A stretch of 17,349 nt of DNA from JAMXLO01 sp041487355 (GTDB lineage: Bacteria; Pseudomonadota; Alphaproteobacteria; Acetobacterales; Acetobacteraceae). Shown piece by piece: positions 6,799 through 15,174 of the stretch; the first letter of the stretch is position 1; every line of letters begins with the position of its first letter. Location: NCBI GenBank assembly GCA_041487355.1, contig JBGPND010000100.1, positions 1 to 17,349 on the forward strand, given 5' to 3'. The notes beneath the pieces are model-generated. The model saw nothing but the letters and a program-made list of their open reading frames with translations. It did no database searches and was not told where the DNA came from. Position numbers and translations under genes: made by a program.

Positions 6799-8385
6799 TC
6801 ACACCCGCTTCACGTTCCAGAACAGCGGCCCGGTGCACTCCAGTCTGCCCTGCAGGCTCTTGCGATAGGCCGTGGGAATCTGGAACTGGCCGAGCGTCAC
6901 CGTCGGCACCTGCGTGTAATTCTCCTGCTGGATCGCGGCGGCGATCTTCTTGCGCTCATCGGCGTCCTTCGCGTCCAGCCACTCCTGCGTCATCTGCTCG
7001 ATCTTGGGATTGTCGTACCAACCGAACCAGCCGGCGGCGCCCTGGCCGCGGAACGGCGCGGTGACCACCGGGTTGATGATGAAGCCGCCGGTGAACCAGG
7101 TGTGGAACACCGACCAGCCGCCCTTGTCCACCGGCTCCTTGGTCGCCCGGCGCTGCACCACCGTGCCCCAGTCGGTCGCCACCATCTCGACGTTGATGCC
7201 GATCTTCCTGAGCATGTCGTAGGTGATATCGCCCAGCGGCCCGATCGTGGCGAAATCGGTCGGGTTGATGATCACCGCCTTCTGGCCGTTGTAGCCGGCC
7301 TCCTTGATCATCGCCTTCGCGGCTTCCAGGTCGCCCTTCTGCACCGGCAAGCTGACCTCGGAGCCGTATGTCGTGCCGCACGGGAACTGCGAATGGCACG
7401 CGCGCCAGGCGGACTGGTCGTTGCCCGTGATCGCCCGCATGTAGTCTTCCTGGTTCACCGCGGTCAGCACCGCGCGGCGCAAGCGAACGTCGTTGAACGG
7501 CGGATGCAGGTGGTTGAACCGCAGGCCGCCGACATAGCCCTGCGGGTTGGATGCGGCGAAGGCGATGTCGCTGTTGCGCCGGAGCAGCGGCACAAGGTCG
7601 GCCTGCACCTGCTCGTACCAGTCCACCTCGCCGCTCTGCAACGCGGCGGCCGCCGTGGCGGCGTCGGGAATGATCTTCCACTCGATCCGCTCGAAGTTGG
7701 CGACCTTGCCGCCCGTGGTCCAGTCCGGCGCCTCCTGGCGCGGCACATAGCCGTCGAACTTCGCCCAGGTGGCGCTGCTGCCGGCGACGAACTCGTCCTT
7801 CACGAAGCGGAACGGACCCGAGCCGACGATCTCGGTAAACGCCTTGTAGGGATCGGTCTTCGCCAGCCGCTCCGGCATCATGAAGGCGATCTGCGCGTCG
7901 GGCTTGGCGATCGCGTCGATCAGCAGCGGGAAGGGCTGCTTCAGCGTGACCTTGATGGTTCGGTCATCAGCCGCGCCCCACGCATCGACGACTTTCGCAA
8001 TCGTCTGGCCGAACGTGTCGCGCATGGCCCAGCGGGCGAGGCTTGGCGCGCAGTCCTGCGCGCGCACCGGTTCGCCGTCGTGCCACTTGAGCCCCTCGCG
8101 CAGTTTGATCAGGTAGGTGCGGCCGTCGTCGGACACCGTGTAGCCCTCGGCCATCTGCGGCTTGGCTTGCTGGGCGGCGTTCACCCCGAACAGCGTGTCC
8201 CACACCATCCAGGCGTGGTTGGCTGTGACCGCCGCAGTAGTAATGATCGGGTCGAGCAGGGTGAGGTTCGCCTGCGGCACGAAGCGCAGCACGCGTGTAT
8301 TGGCGGGTTGTGCGATGGAGAAGCGCGGAAGTGACGCCGCAGCAGCGCCAGCCACCCCGGCCCGCAGAAATGACCGTCGTCTCAT
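6799..8385 (-). CDS. Extracytoplasmic ABC substrate-binding protein (SBP family 5), orphan, Tat-type signal
   Basis: The 528-residue protein is a second family 5 binding protein. Its N-terminus, RRRSFLRAGVAGAAAASLP, carries a twin-arginine motif followed by a weakly hydrophobic stretch and a likely cleavage near SIA-Q (about residue 26), suggesting Tat export, whereas the binding protein at 3268-4791 has a Sec-type signal. Family segments include YLIKLREGLKWHDGEPV at about 97-113 and a GSGPFRFVKDE segment in the middle; the end, GPLFWNVKRV, is a normal family C-terminus, so it is full length. The start ATG at 8385 has AGGGGG upstream; the frame continues to 8601 but would read over the divergent aldolase gene. 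No permease or ATPase lies beside it, so it either shares the importer at 1-3260 or uses one elsewhere. Confidence 0.94.
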   Translation of the reverse strand: MRRRSFLRAGVAGAAAASLPRFSIAQPANTRVLRFVPQANLTLLDPIITTAAVTANHAWMVWDTLFGVNAAQQAKPQMAEGYTVSDDGRTYLIKLREGLKWHDGEPVRAQDCAPSLARWAMRDTFGQTIAKVVDAWGAADDRTIKVTLKQPFPLLIDAIAKPDAQIAFMMPERLAKTDPYKAFTEIVGSGPFRFVKDEFVAGSSATWAKFDGYVPRQEAPDWTTGGKVANFERIEWKIIPDAATAAAALQSGEVDWYEQVQADLVPLLRRNSDIAFAASNPQGYVGGLRFNHLHPPFNDVRLRRAVLTAVNQEDYMRAITGNDQSAWRACHSQFPCGTTYGSEVSLPVQKGDLEAAKAMIKEAGYNGQKAVIINPTDFATIGPLGDITYDMLRKIGINVEMVATDWGTVVQRRATKEPVDKGGWSVFHTWFTGGFIINPVVTAPFRGQGAAGWFGWYDNPKIEQMTQEWLDAKDADERKKIAAAIQQENYTQVPTVTLGQFQIPTAYRKSLQGRLECTGPLFWNVKRV

Positions 8386-8512
8386 CGTGCGCCCCCTGTT
8401 GATTGTTGGGTGCAAGCATGTCGAGTTTTGCCACACGCCGCAAGCCTCGGGCGCGGCTGGATGACAGCGCACTTCTGGCTTAGGCTCGCCACAAGCAACG
8501 GAGGAAATCGCC
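8386..8512. promoter_or_regulatory. Divergent intergenic region between binding protein and aldolase genes
   Basis: This 127-bp spacer must carry promoters for the minus-strand binding protein and the plus-strand aldolase operon. Candidate plus-direction boxes CTGGAT and TAGGCT lie 18 bp apart shortly before the GGAGG ribosome-binding site at about 8500; they are weak matches. No clear operator palindrome is visible. Confidence 0.3.
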
Positions 8513-9301
8513 ATGGAGAACCGTCTGAAGCGCAAGCTGGCCGATGGCGCGCTGACATTCTGCCTCGGCGTCAACCAGGCCCGCACGCCGAACATCGCCA
8601 TGATCGCCGCCGCCGCCGGGTTCGACGCGATCTACATCGACCTCGAGCATAACCCGACATCGCTGGAGACGGCGTCGATGCTGTGCGTCGCGGCAATCAG
8701 CGCGGGAATCACGCCGATGGTGCGCATCGGCTCGCAGGACGGCCATCTCGCCGCGCGCGTGCTGGACGGCGGCGCGCAGGGACTGATGGTGCCGCATATC
8801 AACTCCGCGGCGGAGGCGGAGGCGATCGTCACCGCGTGCCGGTTCCCGCCGGTGGGTCATCGCTCGGTCGGCGGCGCCGGGCCGGCGCTCGGCTACAAGC
8901 CGATGCCGCAGGCCGAGGTGAGCGACTTCCTCAACCGCGAGACGCTGCTGCTGGCCATGCTGGAAACCCCGGAGGCGATCGAGCAGGCGGAGGCGATCGC
9001 CGCGGTGCCGGGGATCGATGGGCTGCATATCGGCTCGAACGATCTGTGCAGCGAAATGGGCATTCCCGGGAAGTATCATGATCCGCGCTATCTGCGTGCG
9101 GTGGAGACGGCGGGGCGTGCCGCGCGGGCGCATCGCAGGTCGCTGGGGATCGGCGGCGTGCTGTTCGATCACGAGCTGCAGACCGAGCTGGTGCGGCTCG
9201 GCGCGCGCTACCTGACGGCGGGGAACGACGTGGGCTATCTGCTGCGCGCCGCGCGCGCGGACATCGAGCGGATGCGCACGATCCCGGTGCCGCGGCTCTG
9301 A
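8513..9301 (+). CDS. HpcH/HpaI-family class II aldolase (2-oxo acid aldolase)
   Basis: This 262-residue cytoplasmic enzyme matches the HpcH/HpaI aldolase family, which reversibly cleaves 4-hydroxy-2-oxo acids to pyruvate plus an aldehyde or oxo acid using a divalent metal. Family landmarks are present: DLEH (43-46, with the catalytic histidine at 46), VRIG (70-73, pyruvate-binding arginine 71), the ETPEA metal-binding glutamate at 151, and GSNDL with metal-binding Asp177. The length is the usual 250-270. The start ATG follows GGAGGAAATCGCC, a strong site. It begins a plus-strand run with the lactonase 11 nt after its stop, so the two are cotranscribed. The GHRSVGGAGP segment at 115-124 fits the PPxGxRGxG loop. 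The exact substrate (sugar acid or aromatic-ring cleavage intermediate) cannot be told. Confidence 0.92.
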   Translation: MENRLKRKLADGALTFCLGVNQARTPNIAMIAAAAGFDAIYIDLEHNPTSLETASMLCVAAISAGITPMVRIGSQDGHLAARVLDGGAQGLMVPHINSAAEAEAIVTACRFPPVGHRSVGGAGPALGYKPMPQAEVSDFLNRETLLLAMLETPEAIEQAEAIAAVPGIDGLHIGSNDLCSEMGIPGKYHDPRYLRAVETAGRAARAHRRSLGIGGVLFDHELQTELVRLGARYLTAGNDVGYLLRAARADIERMRTIPVPRL

Positions 9302-9312
9302 GGGAGGCGGCG

Positions 9313-10383
9313 ATGTTCGCCTATGTCGGCGGCTACACCACGAAGGATCGCAACGGCCGCGGCGACGGCATCCATGTGTATCGCGTGGACCCATCGAGCG
9401 GGGCATGGACGCATGTCCAGCACGTGGCGGGTGAGGAGAACCCGTCGCTGTTCACGCTGCGCCCTGACAACCACGTGCTGTATTCGGTGCATGGCGCGCT
9501 GACCCATGTCAGTGCGTTCGCCATCGATCCGGCGAGCGGGCATTTGCGCCTGCTGAACCGGCAGCCCTGCGGCGGAACCAATCCAGTCGATGCGGCACTG
9601 GATGCGACCAACCGTTTCCTGGTCGTGCCGAACTATTCCAGCGGCAATGTCGCCGTGCTGCCGCTGGCCGAGGACGGCGCGCTGCAGCCGGTGTCGCAGG
9701 TGTTCGAGCTGCCCGGCAAGCCGGGGCCCGATCCGGTGCAGCAGAGTTCGTCGCACCCGCATGCCGTGATCTTCGATCCGTCGCGGCGCTTCGTCATCGT
9801 GCCGGACAAGGGCTTCGACTGCACCTTCATCTTCCGCTTCGAGAACGGCAGGCTGGCGCTGAACCAGGCGATGCCGTCACGCCCCGGCGCAGCACCGCGG
9901 CATTGCATCTTCCATCCGACACTGCCGGTGCTCTACGTGAACAACGAGCTGGATTCCACGGTCACGGCGTATAGCTGGAACGATGGACGGATCGAGGAGA
10001 TCGAAGTCGTCGGCACCTTGCCGGCGGGCGAGACCGGCAGGAACACCACCGCGGAGATCGGCGTCGCACCGGATGGGCGATTTCTGTACGTGTCGAACCG
10101 CGGGCATGACAGCGTCGCGGTATTCGCCGTGGCGCAGGACAGCGGCCGGCTGAGCTTCTTCGGCTGCGAGCCGACGGGTGGCAAGCGCCCGCGCTTCTTC
10201 ACGCTCGATCCGGCTGGCGCATTCCTCTACGCGGCGAACCAGGAAGGCGACAACATCGTCGCGTTCAGTGTCGACAAGCCGAGCGGCATGCTGACGCGCA
10301 CCAGCCACGAAGTCCGCGTCGGCAGCCCCTCCGCGATCAGCTTCGTCGCCGGAGGCGCGACGCCCCCGCAATCGAGCGTGTGA
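9313..10383 (+). CDS. Beta-propeller lactonase-family protein (6-phosphogluconolactonase/3-carboxymuconate cyclase-like)
   Basis: The 356-residue product belongs to the seven-bladed beta-propeller lactonase family (often called YbhE-type or 3-carboxy-cis,cis-muconate cyclase). Repeating blade sequences such as AVIFDPSRRFVIVPD, HCIFHPTLPVLYVNN and GVAPDGRFLYVSNRGHDSVAVF are spaced along the chain, and the SSHPHA and RHCIFHP segments carry the conserved histidines of the family. Members open the lactone of 6-phosphogluconate, muconolactone-type compounds or other sugar lactones. No signal peptide is present, so a cytoplasmic location is expected. AGGGAGG precedes the ATG and the gene lies 11 nt after the aldolase, which suggests that lactone opening feeds the aldolase. 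A REP-type hairpin follows immediately. Confidence 0.9.
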   Translation: MFAYVGGYTTKDRNGRGDGIHVYRVDPSSGAWTHVQHVAGEENPSLFTLRPDNHVLYSVHGALTHVSAFAIDPASGHLRLLNRQPCGGTNPVDAALDATNRFLVVPNYSSGNVAVLPLAEDGALQPVSQVFELPGKPGPDPVQQSSSHPHAVIFDPSRRFVIVPDKGFDCTFIFRFENGRLALNQAMPSRPGAAPRHCIFHPTLPVLYVNNELDSTVTAYSWNDGRIEEIEVVGTLPAGETGRNTTAEIGVAPDGRFLYVSNRGHDSVAVFAVAQDSGRLSFFGCEPTGGKRPRFFTLDPAGAFLYAANQEGDNIVAFSVDKPSGMLTRTSHEVRVGSPSAISFVAGGATPPQSSV

Positions 10384-10392
10384 CGCGCCGCC

Positions 10393-10463
10393 GTCATTGC
10401 GAGCGTAGCGAAGCAATCTCGTGGAGAACGCCCCCGAGATTGCTTCGCTACGCTCGCAATGAC
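10393..10463. repeat. REP-type inverted repeat, 29-bp perfect arms
   Basis: The arms 10393-10421 and 10435-10463 are perfect complements beginning GTCATTGCGAGCGTAGCG, separated by a 13-nt loop. This is a widespread alphaproteobacterial intergenic repeat; a single half-copy with one base difference in the same stretch lies at 17163-17191. Located 10 bp after the lactonase stop, the transcript hairpin could terminate or protect that mRNA and separate it from the PrpF-family gene. Confidence 0.93.
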
Positions 10464-10530
10464 AGTGTCTGACAGCTTGACCCGCCGACGGCTCGCTGGC
10501 GATGCTGGCGCGCCTGCACAGGAGGCATCC

Positions 10531-11670
10531 ATGCCACTGCTCTCGCTTCCCGCCGTGTTCATGCGCGGCGGCACCAGCCGTGCCGTCATGTTCCATGCGC
10601 GCGACCTGCCGGACCGCGCCGAGTGGGACCCGATCTTCCTCGCCGCCATGGGCAGCCCGGACCCGAACGGGCGGCAGCTCAACGGCATGGGCGGTGGCAT
10701 CTCCTCGCTGTCGAAGGTCTGCATCCTGGCGCCCTCGGACCGCGCGGACGCCGATGTCGACTACACCTTCGCCCAGGTGCAGATCCGCGAACCGCGCGTC
10801 GACTACCGCAGCAACTGCGGCAACATGAGCTCCGCCGTGGGTCCGTTCGCGGTCGATGAGGGCATCGTCAGGCCAAACGGCGACACCGCCATGGTCCGGA
10901 TCTTCAACACCAACACCAGCAAGATCATCCGCTCCAGCTTCCCGCTGGAGGACGGCCGCGCCGCCACCGATGGCGACCTGGTGATCCCCGGCGTCGCCGG
11001 CACGGGTGCGCCGGTGCGGCTGGATTTCCTGGCCCCGGGGGGCGCCACCACCGGCAGGCTGCTGCCGACCGGGCAGCCGACCGACCGGCTGGACGTGCCC
11101 GGCGTCGGTCCGATCGACGTCTCCATGGTGGACGCGGCCAACGCCTGCGCATTCGTCCGCGCCCGCGACCTCGGCCTGACCGGACGCGAGCTGCCGGAGG
11201 AGCTGGAGCGCGATCCCGCACTGCTGGAAAAGCTGCAGGCGATACGGCGCCAAGCCTCGATCGTCATGGGCATCGCCCGCGATGACGCCGAGGCACGCAC
11301 GATCGCAGCGGTGCCGATCATCGGCTTCGTGGCGCCGCCGATGGACGCCCCGACCCTGTCAGGCGACCCGATCGCGGCGGCGCAGGTGGACCTGACGGCG
11401 CGATTCCTGTCGAACGGCCAGCCGCACCGTGCCCTGCCGCTGACCGCCTCGCTATGCACTGCCGTCGCCGCGCGCATCGCCGGCACACTGGCCGCGGAGG
11501 CACTGGCTCCCGGCGCGGGCGCCCAGGTCCGCATCGGCATGCCCTCGGGCATCCTGACCGTAGGCGCCGACGTGAGGCAGGAGGCAGGTGGGCAGTGGGT
11601 GGCGCATAGCGGCGCCTTCTATCGCACGGCGAGGCGCCTGTTCGACGGCCGCATCTACGTGCCGCGATAG
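10531..11670 (+). CDS. PrpF-family isomerase (2-methylaconitate isomerase / 4-oxalomesaconate tautomerase-like)
   Basis: This 379-residue protein has the PrpF family hallmarks: MRGGTSRAVMF (11-21), GGGISSLSKVCI (54-65) with the conserved lysine at 62, YRSNCGNMSSAVG (92-104) with the probable catalytic cysteine at 96, LDFLAPGG (164-171) and a C-terminal TARRLFDGRIYVP (366-378). The family shares the diaminopimelate epimerase fold and shifts protons or double bonds in unsaturated di- and tricarboxylic acids: PrpF converts 2-methylaconitate isomers, GalD tautomerises 4-oxalomesaconate, and others act on methylitaconate. The start ATG follows CAGGAGG. No methylcitrate or gallate genes are adjacent, but an aldolase and a lactonase lie upstream, and the convergent Bug-type carboxylate-binding protein gene ends 1 bp away. 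The substrate is therefore likely a carboxylic acid, not further assignable. Confidence 0.9.
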   Translation: MPLLSLPAVFMRGGTSRAVMFHARDLPDRAEWDPIFLAAMGSPDPNGRQLNGMGGGISSLSKVCILAPSDRADADVDYTFAQVQIREPRVDYRSNCGNMSSAVGPFAVDEGIVRPNGDTAMVRIFNTNTSKIIRSSFPLEDGRAATDGDLVIPGVAGTGAPVRLDFLAPGGATTGRLLPTGQPTDRLDVPGVGPIDVSMVDAANACAFVRARDLGLTGRELPEELERDPALLEKLQAIRRQASIVMGIARDDAEARTIAAVPIIGFVAPPMDAPTLSGDPIAAAQVDLTARFLSNGQPHRALPLTASLCTAVAARIAGTLAAEALAPGAGAQVRIGMPSGILTVGADVRQEAGGQWVAHSGAFYRTARRLFDGRIYVPR

Positions 11671-11671
11671 G

Positions 11672-12631
11672 TTAGCCTGCGCCTTCCTGTAGCCAGGGCT
11701 CGGTTGCCCAGAGCCGCGCCAGCTCGACGCGTTCGGCGTCGGCCATGGCGGTCCAGGTGGGCCCGTCGATCCAGGTGGCGATGAAGCCGCTGCTGTCGGC
11801 ATGCTCGCGGAACTCGGGATCGGCGACCACCGCCTGCATGGCTGACCGCAGGCGCTCGCCCAGCTCCTGCGGTAGGCCGGCCGGCACCGCCAGCCCGCGA
11901 TAGATCATCGCGGACAGGTCGAGGCCCGAATCGCGCAGCGGCGGCATGTCGGGGAACACATCGGCCCGGTTCTTCGCCGCGATCCCGAGCCCAACGAGGC
12001 GCCCCTCGCGCAACTCGCCGATCGCGCTCGACAGGCTGAGCGCGGCGGCGGCCACGTTGCCCGCGACCGCCGCCTGGCGTGCCGCCTCGGCCGAGGGAAA
12101 GGCCACGATGTTCAGCCGCGTCCCGGCAATCGTCTGCAGCCGCAACACCGCGAGATGCGGCGGACTGCCGGGCGGCGGCGTGCCGAGCGGGACGGCACCG
12201 GCATCGTCGGCCGCGCGCTCCACGATGTCCTGAACCGAGCCGAGCGGGGTGGCGGCCGGCGAGACGATGCAGATCGGCTCCTTCTGCACCGCCCCGAGCA
12301 GGACGACGTGCTGCATCAGGTCGTCGGCGGCGCGATCCACCATCCGGGCGGGGAGCGTCGGCGTGGCAACCCAGCCCAGGACGCCGCCGGTTGGGGAAGC
12401 CTCGGCCAGTGCCCGCGCCGCGGCAAGACCCGCGCTACCTTCGATGTTGCGGATATCGATGTCGGTGAACGGCAGATGGCGCGCGAGGAAGGGGACGAAG
12501 GACCGCGCCACCTCGTCCGGTCCCGACCCGGCGCGGGCGCCGACCAGCAAGGTGAGGGTCTGGCTGGCCCGGGCCCCCCGGGCCGCCGCAAGCGCGGCCG
12601 CGCCGATCCGCAGGTGGCGGCGGCGGATCAC
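11672..12631 (-). CDS. Tripartite tricarboxylate transporter substrate-binding protein (Bug/TctC family)
   Basis: The 319-residue product is a Bug/TctC-type periplasmic binding protein. The N-terminus RRRHLRIGAAALAAARGARA looks like a short Tat-like signal peptide ending about residue 22. The mature part has the family layout: a VGARAGSGPDEVARSF entry loop that contacts the carboxylate, DIDIRNIEGSAGLAAARAL, and DVFPDMPPLRDSGLDLS near 235, all typical. Family members bind di- and tricarboxylates, nicotinate or aromatic acids. The start is GTG at 12631, overlapping the secF stop (GTGA), so translation appears coupled to secF. Its stop is 1 bp from that of prpF-like on the other strand. No TctA or TctB membrane subunits are in the window, as is common for solitary Bug proteins. 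Confidence 0.9.
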   Translation of the reverse strand: MIRRRHLRIGAAALAAARGARASQTLTLLVGARAGSGPDEVARSFVPFLARHLPFTDIDIRNIEGSAGLAAARALAEASPTGGVLGWVATPTLPARMVDRAADDLMQHVVLLGAVQKEPICIVSPAATPLGSVQDIVERAADDAGAVPLGTPPPGSPPHLAVLRLQTIAGTRLNIVAFPSAEAARQAAVAGNVAAAALSLSSAIGELREGRLVGLGIAAKNRADVFPDMPPLRDSGLDLSAMIYRGLAVPAGLPQELGERLRSAMQAVVADPEFREHADSSGFIATWIDGPTWTAMADAERVELARLWATEPWLQEGAG

Positions 12632-13590
12632 GACGGGGAGGCCGGCCTGGCCTTGGGCACGGCCACCGGCGCGGCCTCCCGCCGCAGTCGATTTTCTCCC
12701 AGGAACAACAGGATAGGCGCCGCGATGAAGATGGAAGACGAGGTGCCGACGACGATGCCGAACAGCATCACCCAGGCGAACCCGGAGATCGACTCGCCGC
12801 CGAACAGGGCCAGCGGCAGGCTCGCCAGGAACACCGTCATCGACGTGCCGAGGGTACGGTTCAGCGTCTCATTGATCGAGAGGTCGATCAGATCGCGCAG
12901 CGGCAAGGTCTTGTACTTGCGCAGGTTCTCGCGCACCCGGTCGTAAACCACCACCTTGTCGTTGGTGGAGTAGCCGAGGACGGTCAGGATCGCCGCGACC
13001 ATCACCAGGTCGAACTCGATGCGGGTGATGGCGAGGAAGCCAATGGCCTTGGTGACGTCCAGTATCAGTGTCACGACCGCTCCAACAGCGAACTGCCACT
13101 CGAAGCGAAACCATATGTAGACCAGGATCATTACCAGACTTATGCCGAGCGCCAGCAGGCCATTTCTGAACAATTCCGCTGAAACCGACGCTCCCACGGC
13201 GTCGGTGCGCAGCACCTTGATCCCCGGCACGGCTTTCTCCAGCGCGGCGCGCACCCGGCCCACCGCCTGCTGCACCGCCGCCTCGGAGGACTGGGCGCCG
13301 AGCCGGATCAGCACCTCAGAGGGGTCGCCGAACTGCTGCACCCCCTGTTCGGGGATGTGTTCGGCGGCCAAAGCTGAACGGATCTGGGTGAAGTCGGCCG
13401 GCCCCGGCGTGCGCACCTCCATCACGATGCCGCCCGAGAAGTCGATGCCGAGGTTGAGCCCGGGATAGAAGAACAGGATCACCGAGGCCGTCGACAGGAT
13501 CGCCGAGACGACGAGGCCCATGATCCGGCCGCGCATAAACGCGATCTTGGTGTTGTCGGGGACCAGACGGAACTTGGGGCGGATGAACAT
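12628..13590 (-). CDS. secF: Protein translocase subunit SecF
   Basis: This 320-residue inner-membrane protein is SecF, which with SecD forms the proton-driven complex that helps pull preproteins through SecYEG. The first membrane helix (about 22-42) is followed by GIDFSGGI (48-55), the conserved periplasmic entry motif. The membrane core has LGYSTNDKVVVYDRVREN (205-222) and LNRTLGTSMTV (243-253), both diagnostic. Length is normal. The ATG at 13590 lies 6 nt after the secD stop. The C-terminal tail (301-320) is basic and variable, and its stop codon overlaps the GTG of the Bug-type binding protein gene, an unusual neighbour for this conserved gene pair. Confidence 0.97.
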   Translation of the reverse strand: MFIRPKFRLVPDNTKIAFMRGRIMGLVVSAILSTASVILFFYPGLNLGIDFSGGIVMEVRTPGPADFTQIRSALAAEHIPEQGVQQFGDPSEVLIRLGAQSSEAAVQQAVGRVRAALEKAVPGIKVLRTDAVGASVSAELFRNGLLALGISLVMILVYIWFRFEWQFAVGAVVTLILDVTKAIGFLAITRIEFDLVMVAAILTVLGYSTNDKVVVYDRVRENLRKYKTLPLRDLIDLSINETLNRTLGTSMTVFLASLPLALFGGESISGFAWVMLFGIVVGTSSSIFIAAPILLFLGENRLRREAAPVAVPKARPASPS

Positions 13591-13596
13591 AGGCGA

Positions 13597-15174
13597 TCAG
13601 ACCGGCAGAAGTTGAGGGCGCGTGGCGATATACCACCGCGAGACCAGCAGGCGCGTCAGCATCCAGGCGGTGAACAGCGAGGTGGCGATGCCGACGGTGA
13701 TCGTCACCGCGAACCCCCGCACCGGCCCGGAGCCGAAGATGAACAGCATGACGTGGGCCAGGAACGCAGCCACATTCGAGTCGAAGATCGTATTGTAAGC
13801 CCTTGTGAATCCATGCTCCAGCGCCGACAGAGGCGGCCGACCGTAGCGTTGCTCCTCGCGGATCCGCTCGTTGATCAGGATGTTCGCGTCCACCGCCATG
13901 CCCAGGGTCAGCAGGATCCCCGCCATGCCGGGCAGGGTCAGCGTCGCCTGCAGCAGCGACATGATACCCAGCATCAGCACCAGGTTCACCACCAGGCAGA
14001 CATTCGCGAACCAGCCGAACAGCCCGTAGAACACCGCCATGAAGGCGATCACCAGCACGAACCCGACGGCGAGCGAGATCGCCCCCGCCCGGATCGAATC
14101 CGCCCCCAGCTCGGGCCCCACGCTGCGTTCCTCGACCACGGTGAGCGGCGCCGGCAGCGCGCCGGCGCGCAGCAACACCGACAGATCATTCGCCGAGGCG
14201 GCGGTGAAGTTGCCGCTGATCTGACCGCGCCCGCCGGTGATCGGCTCGCGGATCACCGGCGCGCTGATCACCTTGCCGTCCAGCACGATGGCGAAGCGGT
14301 GATTGACGTTGGCGCGCGTGATGTCGGCGAAGCGCCGCCCGCCGACCGAGTTGAAGGTGAAGTTGACCACCCATTCGCCGGTCGACCCATTGGTCCCGGC
14401 GCGCGCATCGGTCAGGTCGCCGCCATCGACGTCGATCCGCCGGCGCACCGCGATCTTCTGGTTGGCGTTGTCCTGCATCGGCAGGAAGTCCACGCCCGGC
14501 GGCGGCGGCGTTCCCGCGGTCGGATTGGCGGTCTCGTCGACCAACTGGAACGTCATGTGCGCGGTCTGGCCGAGCAACTCTTTGATTCTATTGGGATCGC
14601 TGATGCCGGGCAACTGCACGACGATGCGACCTTCGCCCTGCTGGGTGATCTGCGGATCGACCACGCCGGTCTCGTCGATGCGCCGGCGGACGATCTCGAT
14701 GGATTGCTGCACGGCACCCAGGGCACGCGCGTGCAGCGCGACCGGCGACAGCGTCAGCGTGATCGTCCCGTCCGGCGTCGCGGCAAGGTCGAATTCCGGC
14801 GTGCCGGTGGGGCCTTCGGCGGTGATCAGCGGCCGGATCGCCGCGACCGCCGCCTCGGTTTTGCTGGCGTCGCGCAGCTTCAGCAGCATGCGGTTCTGCT
14901 CGGGCTGCGCCTCCAGCGTCTGGTAGAAGATCGCGCCCGGCCGCAGCGCCTGGCGCACCGCGTCCACGATGTTGTTCAGCCGCTCCTTGATCACCGCCTT
15001 CATGTCGACCTCGAGCAGCAGGTAGGAGCCGCCGCGCAGGTCGAGGCCGAGATGCACGGTCCGCCACGGCAGCCACGGGGCCGGCGCCGGGAAGAGATTC
15101 GGGATGCAGAGGATCGTGCCGAGCAGGCAGAGGCCGAGGATGACGGCGGTCTTCAGGGGCGTGAAATACATCAT
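13597..15174 (-). CDS. secD: Protein translocase subunit SecD
   Basis: The 525-residue product is SecD, the larger partner of SecF in the accessory Sec complex. An N-terminal membrane helix (about 8-27) precedes LDLRGGSYLLLEVD (44-57), the large periplasmic domain with GRIVVQLPG (182-190) and IVLDGKVISAPVI (296-308), and the membrane core containing VGPELGADSIRAG (352-364) and GMAVDANILINERIREE (425-441). These are signature SecD blocks in the right order, and length is typical. Two adjacent ATG codons (15174 and 15171) could start it; no strong ribosome-binding site helps choose. In most alphaproteobacteria yajC precedes secD; here the divergent TetR-family gene lies there instead, so the operon starts with secD. 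Confidence 0.97.
   Translation of the reverse strand: MMYFTPLKTAVILGLCLLGTILCIPNLFPAPAPWLPWRTVHLGLDLRGGSYLLLEVDMKAVIKERLNNIVDAVRQALRPGAIFYQTLEAQPEQNRMLLKLRDASKTEAAVAAIRPLITAEGPTGTPEFDLAATPDGTITLTLSPVALHARALGAVQQSIEIVRRRIDETGVVDPQITQQGEGRIVVQLPGISDPNRIKELLGQTAHMTFQLVDETANPTAGTPPPPGVDFLPMQDNANQKIAVRRRIDVDGGDLTDARAGTNGSTGEWVVNFTFNSVGGRRFADITRANVNHRFAIVLDGKVISAPVIREPITGGRGQISGNFTAASANDLSVLLRAGALPAPLTVVEERSVGPELGADSIRAGAISLAVGFVLVIAFMAVFYGLFGWFANVCLVVNLVLMLGIMSLLQATLTLPGMAGILLTLGMAVDANILINERIREEQRYGRPPLSALEHGFTRAYNTIFDSNVAAFLAHVMLFIFGSGPVRGFAVTITVGIATSLFTAWMLTRLLVSRWYIATRPQLLPV

Noticed and set aside
8386..8512. Possible sigma54 promoter (TGGCA...TTGCA) on the minus strand
   Set aside because: The distance between the GG and GC elements is much longer than the fixed spacing such promoters need.
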